64,000 nt of DNA from Psychromonas sp. 14N.309.X.WAT.B.A12 (GCF_030397575.1 NZ_JAPNXS010000007.1:163291-227290); one strand, 5' to 3'. Positions 28,654 to 39,680 are shown, counted from the first letter of the stretch. Translations and numbers: made by a program. The notes: generated from the sequence alone by a model not told the origin.

Positions 28654-30465
28654 ATGAATATCCCTTTAGAAAAGCAATTAACAAAATGGTTAAAACAACA
28701 GAAAAAATCCTGCGGTTTCTTCCTTAATCTAACCGTTACTTTTGGTGTATTAACAGGCTTATCTCTTTTAGTTCAAGCCTATTTAATTGCCTCTATCATT
28801 CATAACATTGTGATCCTCGAGTTACCCACACAAGTATTAAGCAATCAGTTTATCGCTTTATTATGTTTAATTCCGGTCAGAGCACTCTTAGCTTTTGCTC
28901 GTGAACGCACCAGTTTCGAGGCAGGTAAACGTTTACGCTTACAAATCCGTCAGCAGGTATTAGACAAACTATGCGAATTAGGCCCTGCTTATATTAAAGG
29001 TAAACCTGCAGGAAGTTGGGCAACCATCGTCTTAGAACAAATTGAAGATCTACACGACTTTTATGCTCGCTATTTGCCGCAAATGTTATTGGCAGGCTTT
29101 ATTCCTATGACCATTTTAATTGCGGTTTTTCCGCTGAATTGGGCAGCAGGTTTAATTTTATTAACCACCGCTCCGTTGATCCCTATCTTCATGATTTTAG
29201 TCGGCAAAGGCGCAGCGGATGCTAACCGTAAAAACTTTAAAGTATTAACCCAATTAAGTGGCCACTTTATGGATCGTCTAAAAGGTTTGAAAACCCTTAA
29301 GTTGTTTAACCAAGGTGAAACTGAGTTAAAGAACATTGAGTCAGCTTCAGAGTCATTCAGAGCTGGCACGATGGCAGTACTACGTTTGGCATTTTTAAGT
29401 TCAGCTGTCTTAGAGTTTTTTGCTGCTATCTCTATTGCTGTATTAGCTGTTTATTTTGGATTCAGCTTTTTAGGTGAACTCAACTTTGGCCATTACGGAG
29501 AAAGCATTACCTTATTTATTGGTGTGTTTGTATTAATGTTAGCCCCTGAGTTTTATCAACCTTTGCGTGATATGGGGACACATTATCATGCCAAAGCACA
29601 GGCTATTGGTGCAGCTGAAGCCCTTAAAGAGTTATTGGACTACCAGATTCCACATCAACAGCAAAGCGATACTGAAAACGCTCATGCTATCGATACCGAG
29701 CAAGCATTAACATTACAGGCAACAGAGCTTTGTGTTTATAGCCTAGACGGGAGCTTGTTAGTTGGGCCAATCAGCTTTACTGTCGACCCAGCGCAAGATG
29801 TTGCTCTGGTTGGCCCTAGTGGTTCAGGTAAAACCAGTTTGCTGAATGCGCTATTGGGCTTTTTACCCTACCAGGGTTCACTGCTTGTTAACGGTGTAGA
29901 GTTATCCAATATCGATAAAGCACAATGGCGTAAAAACTTAGCTTGGTTAGGACAAGATCCTCAACTCTTTTATGGTAGCGTGCGTGAAAATATCTCGATG
30001 GGTGATAGCACAGTAACAGACGGCACAATAAAGACATACTTACAGCAAGTCGCTATCTGGGACTTTATTGAGCAAAAACCATTGGGGCTTAACCACCCTA
30101 TCGGTGAACAAATGTCAGGCCTTTCCGTAGGGCAAGCACAACGTATTGCCCTCGCTCGTGCATTAACTAAAAACGCACAACTATTCTTACTAGATGAACC
30201 AACAGCGAGTTTAGACCAAGACAGCGAAAGAGTGATTTTCAATACAATTCAAGATGCAACCCAAGATATGACCAGTATCATGATCAGCCACCGTTTAGAT
30301 CAGCTACAACACATGGACAACATCATTGTTATGGATCAAGGGAAAATAGTGCAGCAAGGTGACTTCCAAACACTCAATAAAACATCCGGTCTATTTAATG
30401 ATATGCAACAAGATATGAGTCATCTCGATAGTGCAATTTTAATGAACTCTCAGGCGGAAATATAA
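28654..30465 (+). CDS. cydD: ABC transporter CydD, cytochrome bd biogenesis
   Basis: Half-transporter of 603 residues: six membrane helices (about 20-300) then an ATPase with Walker A GPSGSGKTSL near 390, signature SGLSVGQAQRIALARAL and Walker B LFLLDEPTASLD. GPAYIKGKPAGSW and RYLPQMLLAGFIP match CydD. The CydDC heterodimer is needed for assembly of the bd oxidase, probably by exporting thiols or moving haem. Its stop overlaps the cydC ATG. The genes for the oxidase itself, cydABX, lie convergently downstream. Confidence 0.97.
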   Translation: MNIPLEKQLTKWLKQQKKSCGFFLNLTVTFGVLTGLSLLVQAYLIASIIHNIVILELPTQVLSNQFIALLCLIPVRALLAFARERTSFEAGKRLRLQIRQQVLDKLCELGPAYIKGKPAGSWATIVLEQIEDLHDFYARYLPQMLLAGFIPMTILIAVFPLNWAAGLILLTTAPLIPIFMILVGKGAADANRKNFKVLTQLSGHFMDRLKGLKTLKLFNQGETELKNIESASESFRAGTMAVLRLAFLSSAVLEFFAAISIAVLAVYFGFSFLGELNFGHYGESITLFIGVFVLMLAPEFYQPLRDMGTHYHAKAQAIGAAEALKELLDYQIPHQQQSDTENAHAIDTEQALTLQATELCVYSLDGSLLVGPISFTVDPAQDVALVGPSGSGKTSLLNALLGFLPYQGSLLVNGVELSNIDKAQWRKNLAWLGQDPQLFYGSVRENISMGDSTVTDGTIKTYLQQVAIWDFIEQKPLGLNHPIGEQMSGLSVGQAQRIALARALTKNAQLFLLDEPTASLDQDSERVIFNTIQDATQDMTSIMISHRLDQLQHMDNIIVMDQGKIVQQGDFQTLNKTSGLFNDMQQDMSHLDSAILMNSQAEI

Positions 30466-32264
30466 TGACAGTATTACTTCCCTTTATTCGACTTTTCAAA
30501 AAACAATGGCTAATGATGTCAGTGGGTTTGTTACTGAGTGTTATCGCCGTACTTGCTGGTATTGGTTTGTTATCTTTATCTGGCTGGTTTTTATCTGCAT
30601 CGGCTGTTGCGGGTCTAACGCTTTTAGCCACGCAAAGCTTTAACTACTTCACCCCTGCCGGCGGTGTACGTTTCTTGTCTATTCTTCGAACAGCGAGTCG
30701 TTACGGTGAACGCTTAGCAACACACCAAGCTACATTCAAATTATTAACTCAATTACGTGTGTGGGCATGGCAGAAATTATTGCCACTTAGCGCTTCCAAT
30801 ATGCAAGGCAAACGACAAGGTGAAATACTTAATCGTTTAGTATCGGATATTGATACGTTAGATCACTTATATTTACGCTTACTAACCCCACTATTCAGTG
30901 CTTTCTTTGTGCTGCTTGCGATGTTTTTCTTCTTAGCATGGTTTGACCTACACCTTGCTATCATTTTAACATCGAGCTTATTAGTACTATGGCTGGTATT
31001 GCCGGTTTTATTTTACTTCTTAGGGCGTAAACCAGGTGTTGAGCAACTACAAAATAAACGCCAATACCGTGTACAACTCTTATCTTTTTTACAGGGATTT
31101 TCTGAAATATCCCTATTTTCAGCTACGGATCGTTTTCGTCAGCAGTTAGCTGAGTCTGAACAAAAACTATTGGCTAGCCAACAGATGACCGCCAATGTTA
31201 TGGCATTCAGCCAAGCATTACTGATCTTATGCCATGGCTTTATTGTATTAAGTATTTTATACATTGCCTCATCAGGTGTCGGGGAGTATCAACCACCGGG
31301 CGCACTATTAGCCATGGTTGGCTTTATGGCTTTAGCGAGTATTGAAATACTCTTGCCTATCTCAGGAGCCTTCCAACATTTATCATCATGTATTAATGCT
31401 GCGACACGTGTAAATGATCTATTAGAACAAACACCCGACATTGTATTTAATGAACAAAGCACTCAATCCATTACTCGCGGTAATATTCATTTTAAAGATA
31501 TTCAATTTTCTTACCAAGATGAAACATCACCACAAGCAAGTACGGCAGTATTAAATAATATTAATCTGACGATAAAAGCTGGCGAGAAAGTCGCTTTATT
31601 AGGAAAAACCGGTTGTGGTAAATCGACTTTATTATCACTAATCACACGTGAATGGGAAGCAAACTCGGGCAGCATAATGCTCGATGGTACTGCCATCGAA
31701 CAATATTCTCAGTCTGCACTTACCACTGGTATTTCAGTAGTGAGTCAACGCGTATACATTTTCTCGGGTACATTACGCGATAACTTAACTCTTGCTCAAC
31801 CTAACACAGGCCAACGAACCTTTAATAATGCTGCAGAGCAAAAGGCAGCTCGAGATATTAACGACCAAGTATTAGCGTCTGTATTGAACAAGGTTGGACT
31901 GAGTGCATTAATGAAGGGTGAAGCACCTTTTGATATGTGGTTAGGAGAAGGTGGTAGACAATTATCAGGTGGTGAACAAAGACGTATTGGTGTGGCTCGC
32001 GCTTTATTACACGATGCGCCAATTTTATTACTAGATGAACCTACTGAAGGTCTAGATAAACGTACTGAGCGCGATATATTAAAACTGTTATTTGAGTTTG
32101 CTGAGCATAAGACACTTTTAATGATCAGTCATCGCTTAACCGCTATGGATAAAATGGATAATATCTACTTAATGGAGCAAGGTACGTTGCGCAATCAAGG
32201 TACACATCAAACTCTGATTAAGACAGATGATTATTACGCTTGTTTACATAAACACTTGTGCTAA
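30465..32264 (+). CDS. cydC: ABC transporter CydC, cytochrome bd biogenesis
   Basis: Half-transporter of 599 residues, partner of CydD. Membrane region about 1-320 with GLLSLSGWFLSASAVAGL and AGGVRFLSILRTASRYGERL; ATPase with Walker A LGKTGCGKSTL near 380, signature RQLSGGEQRRIGVARALL and Walker B ILLLDEPTEGLD. It overlaps the cydD stop (ATGA-type junction), so the pair is one operon. A palindromic repeat and then the convergent cydX terminator follow. Confidence 0.97.
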   Translation: MTVLLPFIRLFKKQWLMMSVGLLLSVIAVLAGIGLLSLSGWFLSASAVAGLTLLATQSFNYFTPAGGVRFLSILRTASRYGERLATHQATFKLLTQLRVWAWQKLLPLSASNMQGKRQGEILNRLVSDIDTLDHLYLRLLTPLFSAFFVLLAMFFFLAWFDLHLAIILTSSLLVLWLVLPVLFYFLGRKPGVEQLQNKRQYRVQLLSFLQGFSEISLFSATDRFRQQLAESEQKLLASQQMTANVMAFSQALLILCHGFIVLSILYIASSGVGEYQPPGALLAMVGFMALASIEILLPISGAFQHLSSCINAATRVNDLLEQTPDIVFNEQSTQSITRGNIHFKDIQFSYQDETSPQASTAVLNNINLTIKAGEKVALLGKTGCGKSTLLSLITREWEANSGSIMLDGTAIEQYSQSALTTGISVVSQRVYIFSGTLRDNLTLAQPNTGQRTFNNAAEQKAARDINDQVLASVLNKVGLSALMKGEAPFDMWLGEGGRQLSGGEQRRIGVARALLHDAPILLLDEPTEGLDKRTERDILKLLFEFAEHKTLLMISHRLTAMDKMDNIYLMEQGTLRNQGTHQTLIKTDDYYACLHKHLC

Positions 32265-32330
32265 TTCTACTAATAGGGTTTAGGTTGGCAGCAGTCAACT
32301 TAAACCCTGCTTTAAACACTTTTCTGTACT

Positions 32331-32493
32331 AATACCAATAACACTAATTAACTGATCTATTTTACTTGTTAAAACAACTTATTTCTTCGTTGTAATTTTC
32401 GCAAATAGAACAACTATTTAACTTAAATTACGCCTTGAACTCAGTCATTTTCCCTGTGTAAAATTTAGATCACTTATTTAATGTAATTGGTAT
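32331..32493. repeat. palindromic intergenic repeat, MITE-like
   Basis: About 163 bases bounded by inverted arms: the left arm begins AATACCAATAACACTAATT and contains TGATCTA, and the right arm read on the other strand begins ATACCAATTACATTAAAT and contains TGATCTA as well. It has no coding capacity. It sits between the convergent cydDC and cydABX units. Partial relatives are seen at 5895 and 41824. Confidence 0.75.
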
Positions 32494-32659
32494 AACACAC
32501 TAATTCTTCAGGCTCTCAACTTTAAAGAGCACTTAAACTAGCCATTGAGATATCGCTTGATACTTCGATTCATGCCTCCTGCTCTTAATTACCTAATCTA
32601 GTAGCAAAGGCTTATTTTTCACAAGCGCTATAAATTGAGCTAACTCGCGCCAGAAAAAA

Positions 32660-32695
32660 GACAAAAAAAAGCGGTTACTTAAAAAGTAACCGCTT
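32660..32695 (-). terminator. terminator after cydX
   Basis: Stem AAGCGGTTACTT/AAGTAACCGCTT followed on the minus strand by eight Ts. A second small hairpin (AAAGACC/GGTCTTT, 32701-32723) overlaps the end of cydX. Confidence 0.88.
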
Positions 32696-32711
32696 AATTT
32701 AAAGACCTATT

Positions 32712-32825
32712 TTATTGGTCTTTTTCATCCTGCTCATTGGCTTCAGTTTGTTCATACCAAAGTCCATTGATAATGCCCAATGAACAAGCCAGTAACACAC
32801 CTAAAATCCATGCAAAATACCACAT
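32712..32825 (-). CDS. cydX: cytochrome bd-I oxidase small subunit CydX
   Basis: Thirty-seven-residue single-helix subunit, too short for routine gene calling. It reads MWYFAWILGVLLACSLGI at the start, then INGLWYEQTEANEQDEK. The first nine residues equal those of E. coli CydX (MWYFAWILG), followed by the LLACS motif. The ATG at 32825 has AAGGA about eight bases upstream. It lies 15 bases after the cydB stop and before a strong terminator, the expected cydABX order. CydX stabilises the haem site of the oxidase. Confidence 0.96.
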   Translation of the reverse strand: MWYFAWILGVLLACSLGIINGLWYEQTEANEQDEKDQ

Positions 32826-32840
32826 AATATAATTCCTTAA

Positions 32841-33980
32841 TTAGTACGCTGAATGTTTATATTTAACTAAAAACTCTTTACCTACACGACCAAACATCTT
32901 GATGTAACCGAAGCTGGTGTAAAGTAAAATGATAGGTAAAAATATCGCTGCAGCAATTGTCATAATGTTTAATGTTAACTCGCTTGAAGTCGCATCCCAT
33001 ACAGTCAAACTATGACTTGGGTTTAAACTTGAAGGCATAATGAACGGGAACATGCTAACCGCACACGTTAACAGCACACCAAATTGTGTAATACTAGTTG
33101 CAAAGAAAGCAAACCCACTGCGTTTAAAGATGCTCATTACAAACGCAATTAATGGGAACAGTAAACCAACAATAGGTGCTAGCATCGAAATTGGGTAATC
33201 GCTGTAATTCTGTAGCCAAGCACCTGGTTGTACTTCTACAACTTTCGCTAATGGGTTAGATACACCGTTCAAATCAATCGCAGAGGTAATAACAAACCCA
33301 TCAATACCTTTCGCTAACCAAAGGCCAGCAAGAGCAAATAATAAGGTTGTTAATGGAGCAACAATTAATGTCACTTTACGTGCACGCTCGTATAACGCTC
33401 CTTCGGTTTTCATTTGTAGCCAAGTTGAACCTTGCAATACAAATAGACACAAAGTGAATACACCCACTAATAATGCAAATGGGTTCAATAGCGCAAAGAA
33501 ACCACCTTGGTAATTAGCACGTAGAAATTCATCTAATACAAAAGGAACACCTTGTAATAAGTTACCAAATGCAACACCGATTACGATTGGCGGAACGGTA
33601 CTACCAACAAAGATTCCCCAGTCCCAACTTGATTTCCAACGAGGGTCTGCCACTTTACCTCGGTAATCAAAGCCAACTGGTCTGAAGAATAATGCGAAGA
33701 GTGTCAACATCATTGCCACATAAAAGCCTGAAAATGCCGTTGCATAAACAGCAGGCCAAGCTGCGAAAATGGCACCAGCAGCTAATACTAGCCAAACCTG
33801 ATTCCCTTCCCAGTGAGGGGCAATACTGTTAATCATCATACGACGTTCATCATCACTTTTACCAATCACAGGTAAAAGCGTACCAACGCCCATATCAAAG
33901 CCATCAGTTACCACAAAACCAATTAGCAATACGCTAATCAACACCCACCAAATTAATCTTAACGTTTCGTAATCAAACAT
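32841..33980 (-). CDS. cydB: cytochrome bd ubiquinol oxidase subunit II
   Basis: Membrane subunit of 379 residues with about eight or nine helices. The start [19 protein letters not shown] and VTDGFDMGVGTLLPVIGK are family hallmarks; NQVWLVLAAGAIFAAWP follows. It forms the high-affinity bd oxidase with CydA and CydX. Its start codon lies immediately at the end of cydA, so the two are translationally coupled. Confidence 0.98.
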   Translation of the reverse strand: MFDYETLRLIWWVLISVLLIGFVVTDGFDMGVGTLLPVIGKSDDERRMMINSIAPHWEGNQVWLVLAAGAIFAAWPAVYATAFSGFYVAMMLTLFALFFRPVGFDYRGKVADPRWKSSWDWGIFVGSTVPPIVIGVAFGNLLQGVPFVLDEFLRANYQGGFFALLNPFALLVGVFTLCLFVLQGSTWLQMKTEGALYERARKVTLIVAPLTTLLFALAGLWLAKGIDGFVITSAIDLNGVSNPLAKVVEVQPGAWLQNYSDYPISMLAPIVGLLFPLIAFVMSIFKRSGFAFFATSITQFGVLLTCAVSMFPFIMPSSLNPSHSLTVWDATSSELTLNIMTIAAAIFLPIILLYTSFGYIKMFGRVGKEFLVKYKHSAY

Positions 33981-35545
33981 TATTTTAACTCCTGTTGGTT
34001 TTCAAGCTGCTCAAAATGATACTTACCTGTTTTTAAACTACTTGGACCTAAACGTGCAAACTTAAACATTAAATAAGTCTCAACAATCAGTAATACAGTG
34101 TAGAAACCGATAATAGATAGAATACTAAACCAAATTTGATCCGTTGAAAGTGAAGATACAGCCATATGTGTAGGTAACACTTCTGCAATAGCCCAAGGTT
34201 GACGACCATATTCCGCAACAAACCAACCGGCTTCAATAGCAACCCAAGGTAATGGCAAGCTGTACAAACAAATACGAGCAAATAGTTTACTTTGACCAAT
34301 GCGGTTAGTTGCTGATTGGTATAGTGCAAACAAGAATATACCTAACATTGCGATACCCGCGCCCACCATGATTCTGAACGACCAGAACATTGGAGCAACA
34401 CCAGGGATACTGTCATCAACAGCCATTTGAATTTGTTCATCGGTAGCATCAACTACATTTGGAGCATAACGTTTAACTAATAAGCCGTAGCCTAAGTCAA
34501 CTTTAAGCGCTTCAAACTGCTCAATATTTTCAGGCGTTTCATCACCAGCACGTAATTTTTCAAGCAAGCCATAAGCAATCATACCGTTACGAATACGTAC
34601 ATCATGCTCATCCATTAACTCTTTTAAGCCTTTTACTTCACCATCAAGAGAACGTGTCGCAATAATACCTAGTGCATAAGGGATTTTAACTGCGTAGTCA
34701 GTACGCTGCTCTTCTTGATTTGGTAAGCCAATCATAGTAAATGAAGCTGGGGCAGGATGAGTTTCCCATTCTGATTCGATAGCTGCTAATTTCACTTTCT
34801 GCACGTCACCAACTTCATAACCACTTTCATCACCCAGTACAATAGTACATAAGATACCAGCAGTACCGAATGCAGCTGCAATCGCAAATGAACGCTTAGC
34901 AAAAGGTAAATCACGACCTTTTAGTAGATAGTATGAACTGATCGCTAATACAAACATCGCACCAGCAACATAACCAGATGCTACTGTGTGAACAAATTTA
35001 ACCTGCGCAACAGGGTTAAATACAACATCTGCGAAGTTAACCATTTCCATACGCATACTTTCATAGTTGAACTCTGCGCCTACTGGATTTTGCATCCAAG
35101 CATTTGCCACCAGAATCCATAACGCAGACATGCTCGACCCAAAGGCAACGAAGAATGTTGCTGCAAGATGCTGTAGCTTAGAAAGTCTATCCCAACCGAA
35201 GAAGAATAAACCTACAAAAGTTGACTCTAAGAAGAATGCCATCAAACCTTCAATGGCTAAAGGTGCCCCAAATACATCACCCACGTAGTGAGAATAGTAT
35301 GCCCAGTTAGTACCAAATTGGAACTCCATGGTTAAACCAGTAGCTACACCTATTGCGAAGTTAATCGCAAATAACTTTCCCCAGAACTTAGTCATGTCTT
35401 TATAGATCTCTTTCTTAGTCATCACATATAGTGATTCCATAATCAATAAGATCCATGCTAACCCGAGGGTTAAAGGCACAAATAAAAAGTGATACATCGC
35501 AGTCATGGCAAACTGAAATCGCGATAAATCAACTATATCGTCCAT
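33980..35545 (-). CDS. cydA: cytochrome bd ubiquinol oxidase subunit I
   Basis: Subunit of 521 residues carrying haems b558, b595 and d. Signatures are [20 protein letters not shown] with the haem His, [18 protein letters not shown], and [18 protein letters not shown] near the C-terminus; the periplasmic Q-loop for quinol binding lies at about 250-380. The long Q-loop of the CydA type is present. First gene of cydABX, with a long and probably complex regulatory region upstream. Confidence 0.98.
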   Translation of the reverse strand: MDDIVDLSRFQFAMTAMYHFLFVPLTLGLAWILLIMESLYVMTKKEIYKDMTKFWGKLFAINFAIGVATGLTMEFQFGTNWAYYSHYVGDVFGAPLAIEGLMAFFLESTFVGLFFFGWDRLSKLQHLAATFFVAFGSSMSALWILVANAWMQNPVGAEFNYESMRMEMVNFADVVFNPVAQVKFVHTVASGYVAGAMFVLAISSYYLLKGRDLPFAKRSFAIAAAFGTAGILCTIVLGDESGYEVGDVQKVKLAAIESEWETHPAPASFTMIGLPNQEEQRTDYAVKIPYALGIIATRSLDGEVKGLKELMDEHDVRIRNGMIAYGLLEKLRAGDETPENIEQFEALKVDLGYGLLVKRYAPNVVDATDEQIQMAVDDSIPGVAPMFWSFRIMVGAGIAMLGIFLFALYQSATNRIGQSKLFARICLYSLPLPWVAIEAGWFVAEYGRQPWAIAEVLPTHMAVSSLSTDQIWFSILSIIGFYTVLLIVETYLMFKFARLGPSSLKTGKYHFEQLENQQELK

Positions 35546-36250
35546 TATATTCTCCTAAACGTATAAAAATAAAATCTGTAAGTGAGTCAACCAGTAAACT
35601 CTTGCACTTTATTACTTGTTAAACCCTTGAGTATTTTGCACTGTTAAAATACCGGGCTGGCTAGGGGAAGCCGGGTATTCTAAATGGTGATTAGCTTATC
35701 TTTCTTATCCTAGATCAAAGAATAGTTTTAAATAATGCAGAAACTTTAGGTAAGAATATTAACGACTTAAAGTTACACCATTTTGATTGTTAACCTGATG
35801 TAAATATCCCCTTAAAATCAGTAAAAAATCGTGTTAAAAAATAAAAAATTTAAACTTTTATAGGAGAGTGTAAATTAAAAACTTAAAACACATTTTACGG
35901 CTTGTTTGTTAACTTAATGTTGCGTGTAAAGGTTAACAACTTGTTGCGTTAACCCTTGTAAAACAAGCATGTAACCTAGCATTAACATCTAGCTTGAATA
36001 GCCTAAACTTACTCATTTATACTGCTAATAATGATCGAGATCAAGCTTAGTAAGCCATTTTTAAAGGTTGTTTTTGAAGATTTTAAGAAAAATATACAGA
36101 CTAAAAAACACGCTAAATTTTTACTTTATAACTACGCGATTTAAAGTAGGAAATGTCATAAAAAAGAGATGACTTAAAAACAAAAACATCCCTGACATTA
36201 AAATGTGAGGGCTGTTTAAATGAGTGACAGAAATTAAATGAATTGAGTTG
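35546..36250 (-). promoter_or_regulatory. long upstream region of cydA with candidate FNR and ArcA-type sites
   Basis: About 705 bases without a gene. TGATCGAGATCA (36032-36043) fits the core of an FNR box. GTTAAC occurs at 35789, 35908, 35932 and 35948, reminiscent of ArcA-binding GTTAA repeats, although the spacing is not the standard eleven bases. In E. coli cydA is under FNR and ArcA with promoters spread over some 500 bases, which fits the length here. The individual sites are guesses. A weak imperfect hairpin (36190-36211) may end ruvB. Confidence 0.5.
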
Positions 36251-37258
36251 CTAGCTTTTCGGCTTATCAAAGCCAAAATGTAAATAGGTACGGTTAGTAG
36301 CAATACGCCCACGCGGTGTTCTTTGTAAAAAACCTTGTTGGATTAAATAAGGCTCTAAAACATCTTCGATAGTTTCTTTCTCTTCGCCAATTGCTGCCGC
36401 TAAGTTATCTAAACCTACTGGACCACCTTGAAAGGTATCTAAAATAGCCATAAGTAACTTACGATCCATGTAGTCGAAGCCTTGTTGGTCAACTTCAAGC
36501 ATATCTAAAGCTTGTTGCGCAATAGCGGCATCAATCGCTATGGCTTTCTTTACTTGTGCATAATCTCGTACACGACGTAGTAATCTGTTGGCGATACGTG
36601 GAGTACCACGAGAACGCCTAGCTACCTCTACAGCACCCGACTCCTCCATCGCTAATCCTAGATGGGTTGCACTGCGCATTACAATTTTGGTCAATGATGG
36701 TAAGTCATAATATTCTAAACGTTGCACAATACCAAAACGATCGCGTAATGGTGATGTTAAGGAGCCCGCTCGTGTGGTCGCGCCAATTAATGTAAAAGCG
36801 GGTAAGTCTAGTTTAATAGAGCGTGCTGCTGGGCCTTCGCCTATCATGATATCTAATTGATAGTCTTCCATAGCAGGATATAAAATCTCTTCCACCAGCG
36901 GGCTTAAACGATGTATTTCATCAATAAATAGCACATCATTTTCTTCAAGATTAGTTAATAAGGCAGCCAGGTCACCGGCTTTTTCTAAAATAGGCCCAGA
37001 GGTGGTTTTAATATTTACATCTAACTCATTGGCAACAATATGTGACAAAGTCGTTTTACCAAGACCGGGAGGACCAAAAATAAGTAAATGATCTAAAGCT
37101 TCTTCACGCTGTCTAGCCGCCTCAATAAAGATCTCCATTTGAGCATTAACTTGAGGCTGCCCTTCATAATCAGCTAATAATTTAGGACGGATTGCTCTGT
37201 CTATTAAACTATCATCAATTTTTTGGGTACCTGAAATCAGGCGATCTTCTTCAATCAT
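36251..37258 (-). CDS. ruvB: Holliday junction branch migration helicase RuvB
   Basis: AAA+ motor of 335 residues: [19 protein letters not shown] near the start, Walker [11 protein letters not shown] near 62, Walker [11 protein letters not shown], sensor [18 protein letters not shown], and a C-terminal winged helix ([26 protein letters not shown]). It forms hexamers on DNA with RuvA. It is the last gene of ruvC-rarD-ruvA-ruvB. Confidence 0.98.
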   Translation of the reverse strand: MIEEDRLISGTQKIDDSLIDRAIRPKLLADYEGQPQVNAQMEIFIEAARQREEALDHLLIFGPPGLGKTTLSHIVANELDVNIKTTSGPILEKAGDLAALLTNLEENDVLFIDEIHRLSPLVEEILYPAMEDYQLDIMIGEGPAARSIKLDLPAFTLIGATTRAGSLTSPLRDRFGIVQRLEYYDLPSLTKIVMRSATHLGLAMEESGAVEVARRSRGTPRIANRLLRRVRDYAQVKKAIAIDAAIAQQALDMLEVDQQGFDYMDRKLLMAILDTFQGGPVGLDNLAAAIGEEKETIEDVLEPYLIQQGFLQRTPRGRIATNRTYLHFGFDKPKS

Positions 37259-37307
37259 GGAGTTACTCTATTAGTTTTAGAAATTCAGCTAGCTTAATGG
37301 GCTATGA

Positions 37308-37931
37308 TTACATCATATTCTTTAATGAACTACGAATGATGGCTTCACAATCCATCCCTTCTTGATATACACCCTGCACAGTTTTCTCTGCAATTGCTGG
37401 TTTATAACCTAGTGCAATTAATGCACTAATAGCTTCATCTTTGGCATTACCACTAACAAACGTATTCTCAAAATCATTGGTAAGTGACAGTTTATCTGAC
37501 TCAGGTGTCAATAGATCTGAGCCACCCCAGTTTTTCAGGCGATCCTTCATTTCTACAACTAGGCGCTCAGCTGTTTTCTTGCCAACACCAGGAAGTTTAA
37601 CCAAAGTGGTTACTGCATCATTATTAATGCATTGTACAAATTGGTTTGCAGACATACCTGATAAAATAGCTAAAGCTAATTTAGGGCCAACACCATTAAC
37701 TTTAATTAGCTCACGAAACATTGCTCTTTCATGCTTATCAGCAAAACCGTATAACAATTGAGCATCTTCACGCACAACGAAGTGCGTATAAACAATCGCT
37801 TCTTCACCTACTGCCGGTAAAGGGTAAAATGAGCTCATCGGTAATTGGATTTCATAACCCACACCAGACACATCTAACAATATTTCTGGCGGTTGTTTTT
37901 CTAATAAAATGCCACGCAATAATCCAATCAT
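37308..37931 (-). CDS. ruvA: Holliday junction DNA helicase subunit RuvA
   Basis: Junction-binding protein of 207 residues. [20 protein letters not shown] begins the OB-fold domain. Two helix-hairpin-helix motifs ([17 protein letters not shown] and [19 protein letters not shown]) bind DNA, and the C-terminal domain III ([19 protein letters not shown]) contacts RuvB. It lies 49 bases upstream of ruvB on the same strand. Confidence 0.98.
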   Translation of the reverse strand: MIGLLRGILLEKQPPEILLDVSGVGYEIQLPMSSFYPLPAVGEEAIVYTHFVVREDAQLLYGFADKHERAMFRELIKVNGVGPKLALAILSGMSANQFVQCINNDAVTTLVKLPGVGKKTAERLVVEMKDRLKNWGGSDLLTPESDKLSLTNDFENTFVSGNAKDEAISALIALGYKPAIAEKTVQGVYQEGMDCEAIIRSSLKNMM

Positions 37932-38021
37932 AATACCTTTACCTTATATCAATCGATCTCAACGTAATAATAGTCACAAGCATAAAAAACAACTGAGTAA
38001 ATATCCAGTATTAGTTTCAAT

Positions 38022-38909
38022 TTATTTTAACCATCGTGTGATTTTATTTTCAAAAACAAAGACTAATATTCCAGTCCATATACAGGCAAAAGTGAATAAT
38101 TTAATCAATGAAACAGGCTCTTTATATAGAAACACTGCCAAAATGAACATTAATGAAGGACCTAAATATTGGAAAAAACCAAGTGTAGATAATGGCAAGC
38201 GTAACGCAGCTTGTCCGAAACATATTAAGGGCAGCGCCGTAACAACGCCTGCTAGCATCAGAAACACATTTAATGACCATTCATTATTGAACAGATTAGA
38301 TGTTTCACTGTGAGCAACTGTAAGTAAATAAATCATAGCAATTGGCAACACCACCAACGTCTCTAAAAATAAACCAGTGATAGCCTTAACTTTTACTTTT
38401 TTACGTAATAAGCCATAGAGAGCAAAGGTGAAAGGCAATACTAAAGAAACCCAAGGTAATTCACCTAATTGCCATGCTTGTGCCGAAACCCCAATAAAAG
38501 CTAAGAAGACCGCAAACCATTTTAATCGTGATAAGCGTTCACTCAGAAACACCAATCCTAGAACGACATTAACAATAGGGTTAATGAAATAGCCCAAGCT
38601 CGCTTCAAGCATTTTTCCGTTATTAATTGCCCAAATAAACACTAACCAATTACAGCTGATCAATAATGAAGTGACTACTAACATCAATAAACTTTTATAC
38701 TGACGACATACAGATAACACATTCGGCCAATCTTTTAGGTAACTGACTAATAGTGCAGTAACGACCACAGACCAAATTACACGATGCGATAAAATTTCAT
38801 AGACAGAAATGAAGTCTAAATACTTAAAATAAAGTGGTGCAATACCCCAAATAAAATAAGCAGATAGCGCATATAACACACCTATCTGAGTCTCTGATAG
38901 TTTATTCAT
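38022..38909 (-). CDS. rarD: RarD-type EamA/DMT family transporter
   Basis: Protein of 295 residues with ten predicted membrane helices. GVLYALSAYFIWGIAPLYFK at the N-terminus and SLGYFINPIVNVVLGLVFLSERLSR in the middle are typical of RarD. Substrate is unknown; E. coli RarD is only tentatively linked to chloramphenicol. It lies between ruvC and ruvA on the same strand, splitting an otherwise usual ruvC-ruvA-ruvB order, with 60 and 90 base gaps. Confidence 0.9.
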   Translation of the reverse strand: MNKLSETQIGVLYALSAYFIWGIAPLYFKYLDFISVYEILSHRVIWSVVVTALLVSYLKDWPNVLSVCRQYKSLLMLVVTSLLISCNWLVFIWAINNGKMLEASLGYFINPIVNVVLGLVFLSERLSRLKWFAVFLAFIGVSAQAWQLGELPWVSLVLPFTFALYGLLRKKVKVKAITGLFLETLVVLPIAMIYLLTVAHSETSNLFNNEWSLNVFLMLAGVVTALPLICFGQAALRLPLSTLGFFQYLGPSLMFILAVFLYKEPVSLIKLFTFACIWTGILVFVFENKITRWLK

Positions 38910-38969
38910 CTGTTTTATTGTGTCCGAGCCTTATTCTCAATCCTTGAAAATAAAACCAATATAAGGAGA

Positions 38970-39491
38970 TTAACGGAAACGTCCACGCACCGTTTTTTTT
39001 ACTTGTCCTGCCATTGCCACCAATGATTGAGCGGTATGAGCGTGGCAAATAGCAACAGCTAAGCCATCGGCAGCATCTGCCTGTGGTCGACCTGACAGAT
39101 TCAATACCTGCATCACCATTGATTGCACTTGTTCTTTTGTTGCTCCACCTGTTCCCACAACAGCCTGTTTAATCTGCCGAGCAGAGTATTCGCAAACATA
39201 TAAGTCCGACTGAGTGGCAGCAACAATTGCCGCACCTCTTGCTTGCCCCAGCTTTAGCGCTGAATCAGGGTTCTTAGCCATAAACACTTGCTCAATAGCA
39301 AACTCTGTTGGTTGATACTGTTTAATTATTTCAGCTACACCATCAAAAATCATATTAAGTTTAGGTGCTAAGCTTTCGCCTTTAGTACGAATACACCCAC
39401 TGGCTATATAGCTACAACGACTACCCTTTTGTTCGATAACCCCATATCCAGTAATACGCGACCCAGGGTCGATACCTAATATTATACTCAA
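38970..39491 (-). CDS. ruvC: crossover junction endodeoxyribonuclease RuvC
   Basis: Holliday junction resolvase of 173 residues with an RNase H fold. Catalytic acidic residues are in [14 protein letters not shown], in the [20 protein letters not shown] region and in [15 protein letters not shown] near the C-terminus. Length matches E. coli RuvC. It is the first gene of the ruv group; no LexA box was recognised upstream. Confidence 0.97.
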   Translation of the reverse strand: MSIILGIDPGSRITGYGVIEQKGSRCSYIASGCIRTKGESLAPKLNMIFDGVAEIIKQYQPTEFAIEQVFMAKNPDSALKLGQARGAAIVAATQSDLYVCEYSARQIKQAVVGTGGATKEQVQSMVMQVLNLSGRPQADAADGLAVAICHAHTAQSLVAMAGQVKKTVRGRFR

Positions 39492-39680
39492 AGAGACTCC
39501 ATACTTTTACGCTAATGGCTCAAATATAAGCCCATCAATATTAGCTGTTTCAATTGCGCTATCATAAACTATTTCACCTCAATTCGGGATGATGAAATAG
39601 CAAAATTATTTATAATCAAACAATTACAAGCTAGGATAAACAACAGCAAAAGTACTATTAAAGATTGTATAAATATAATC

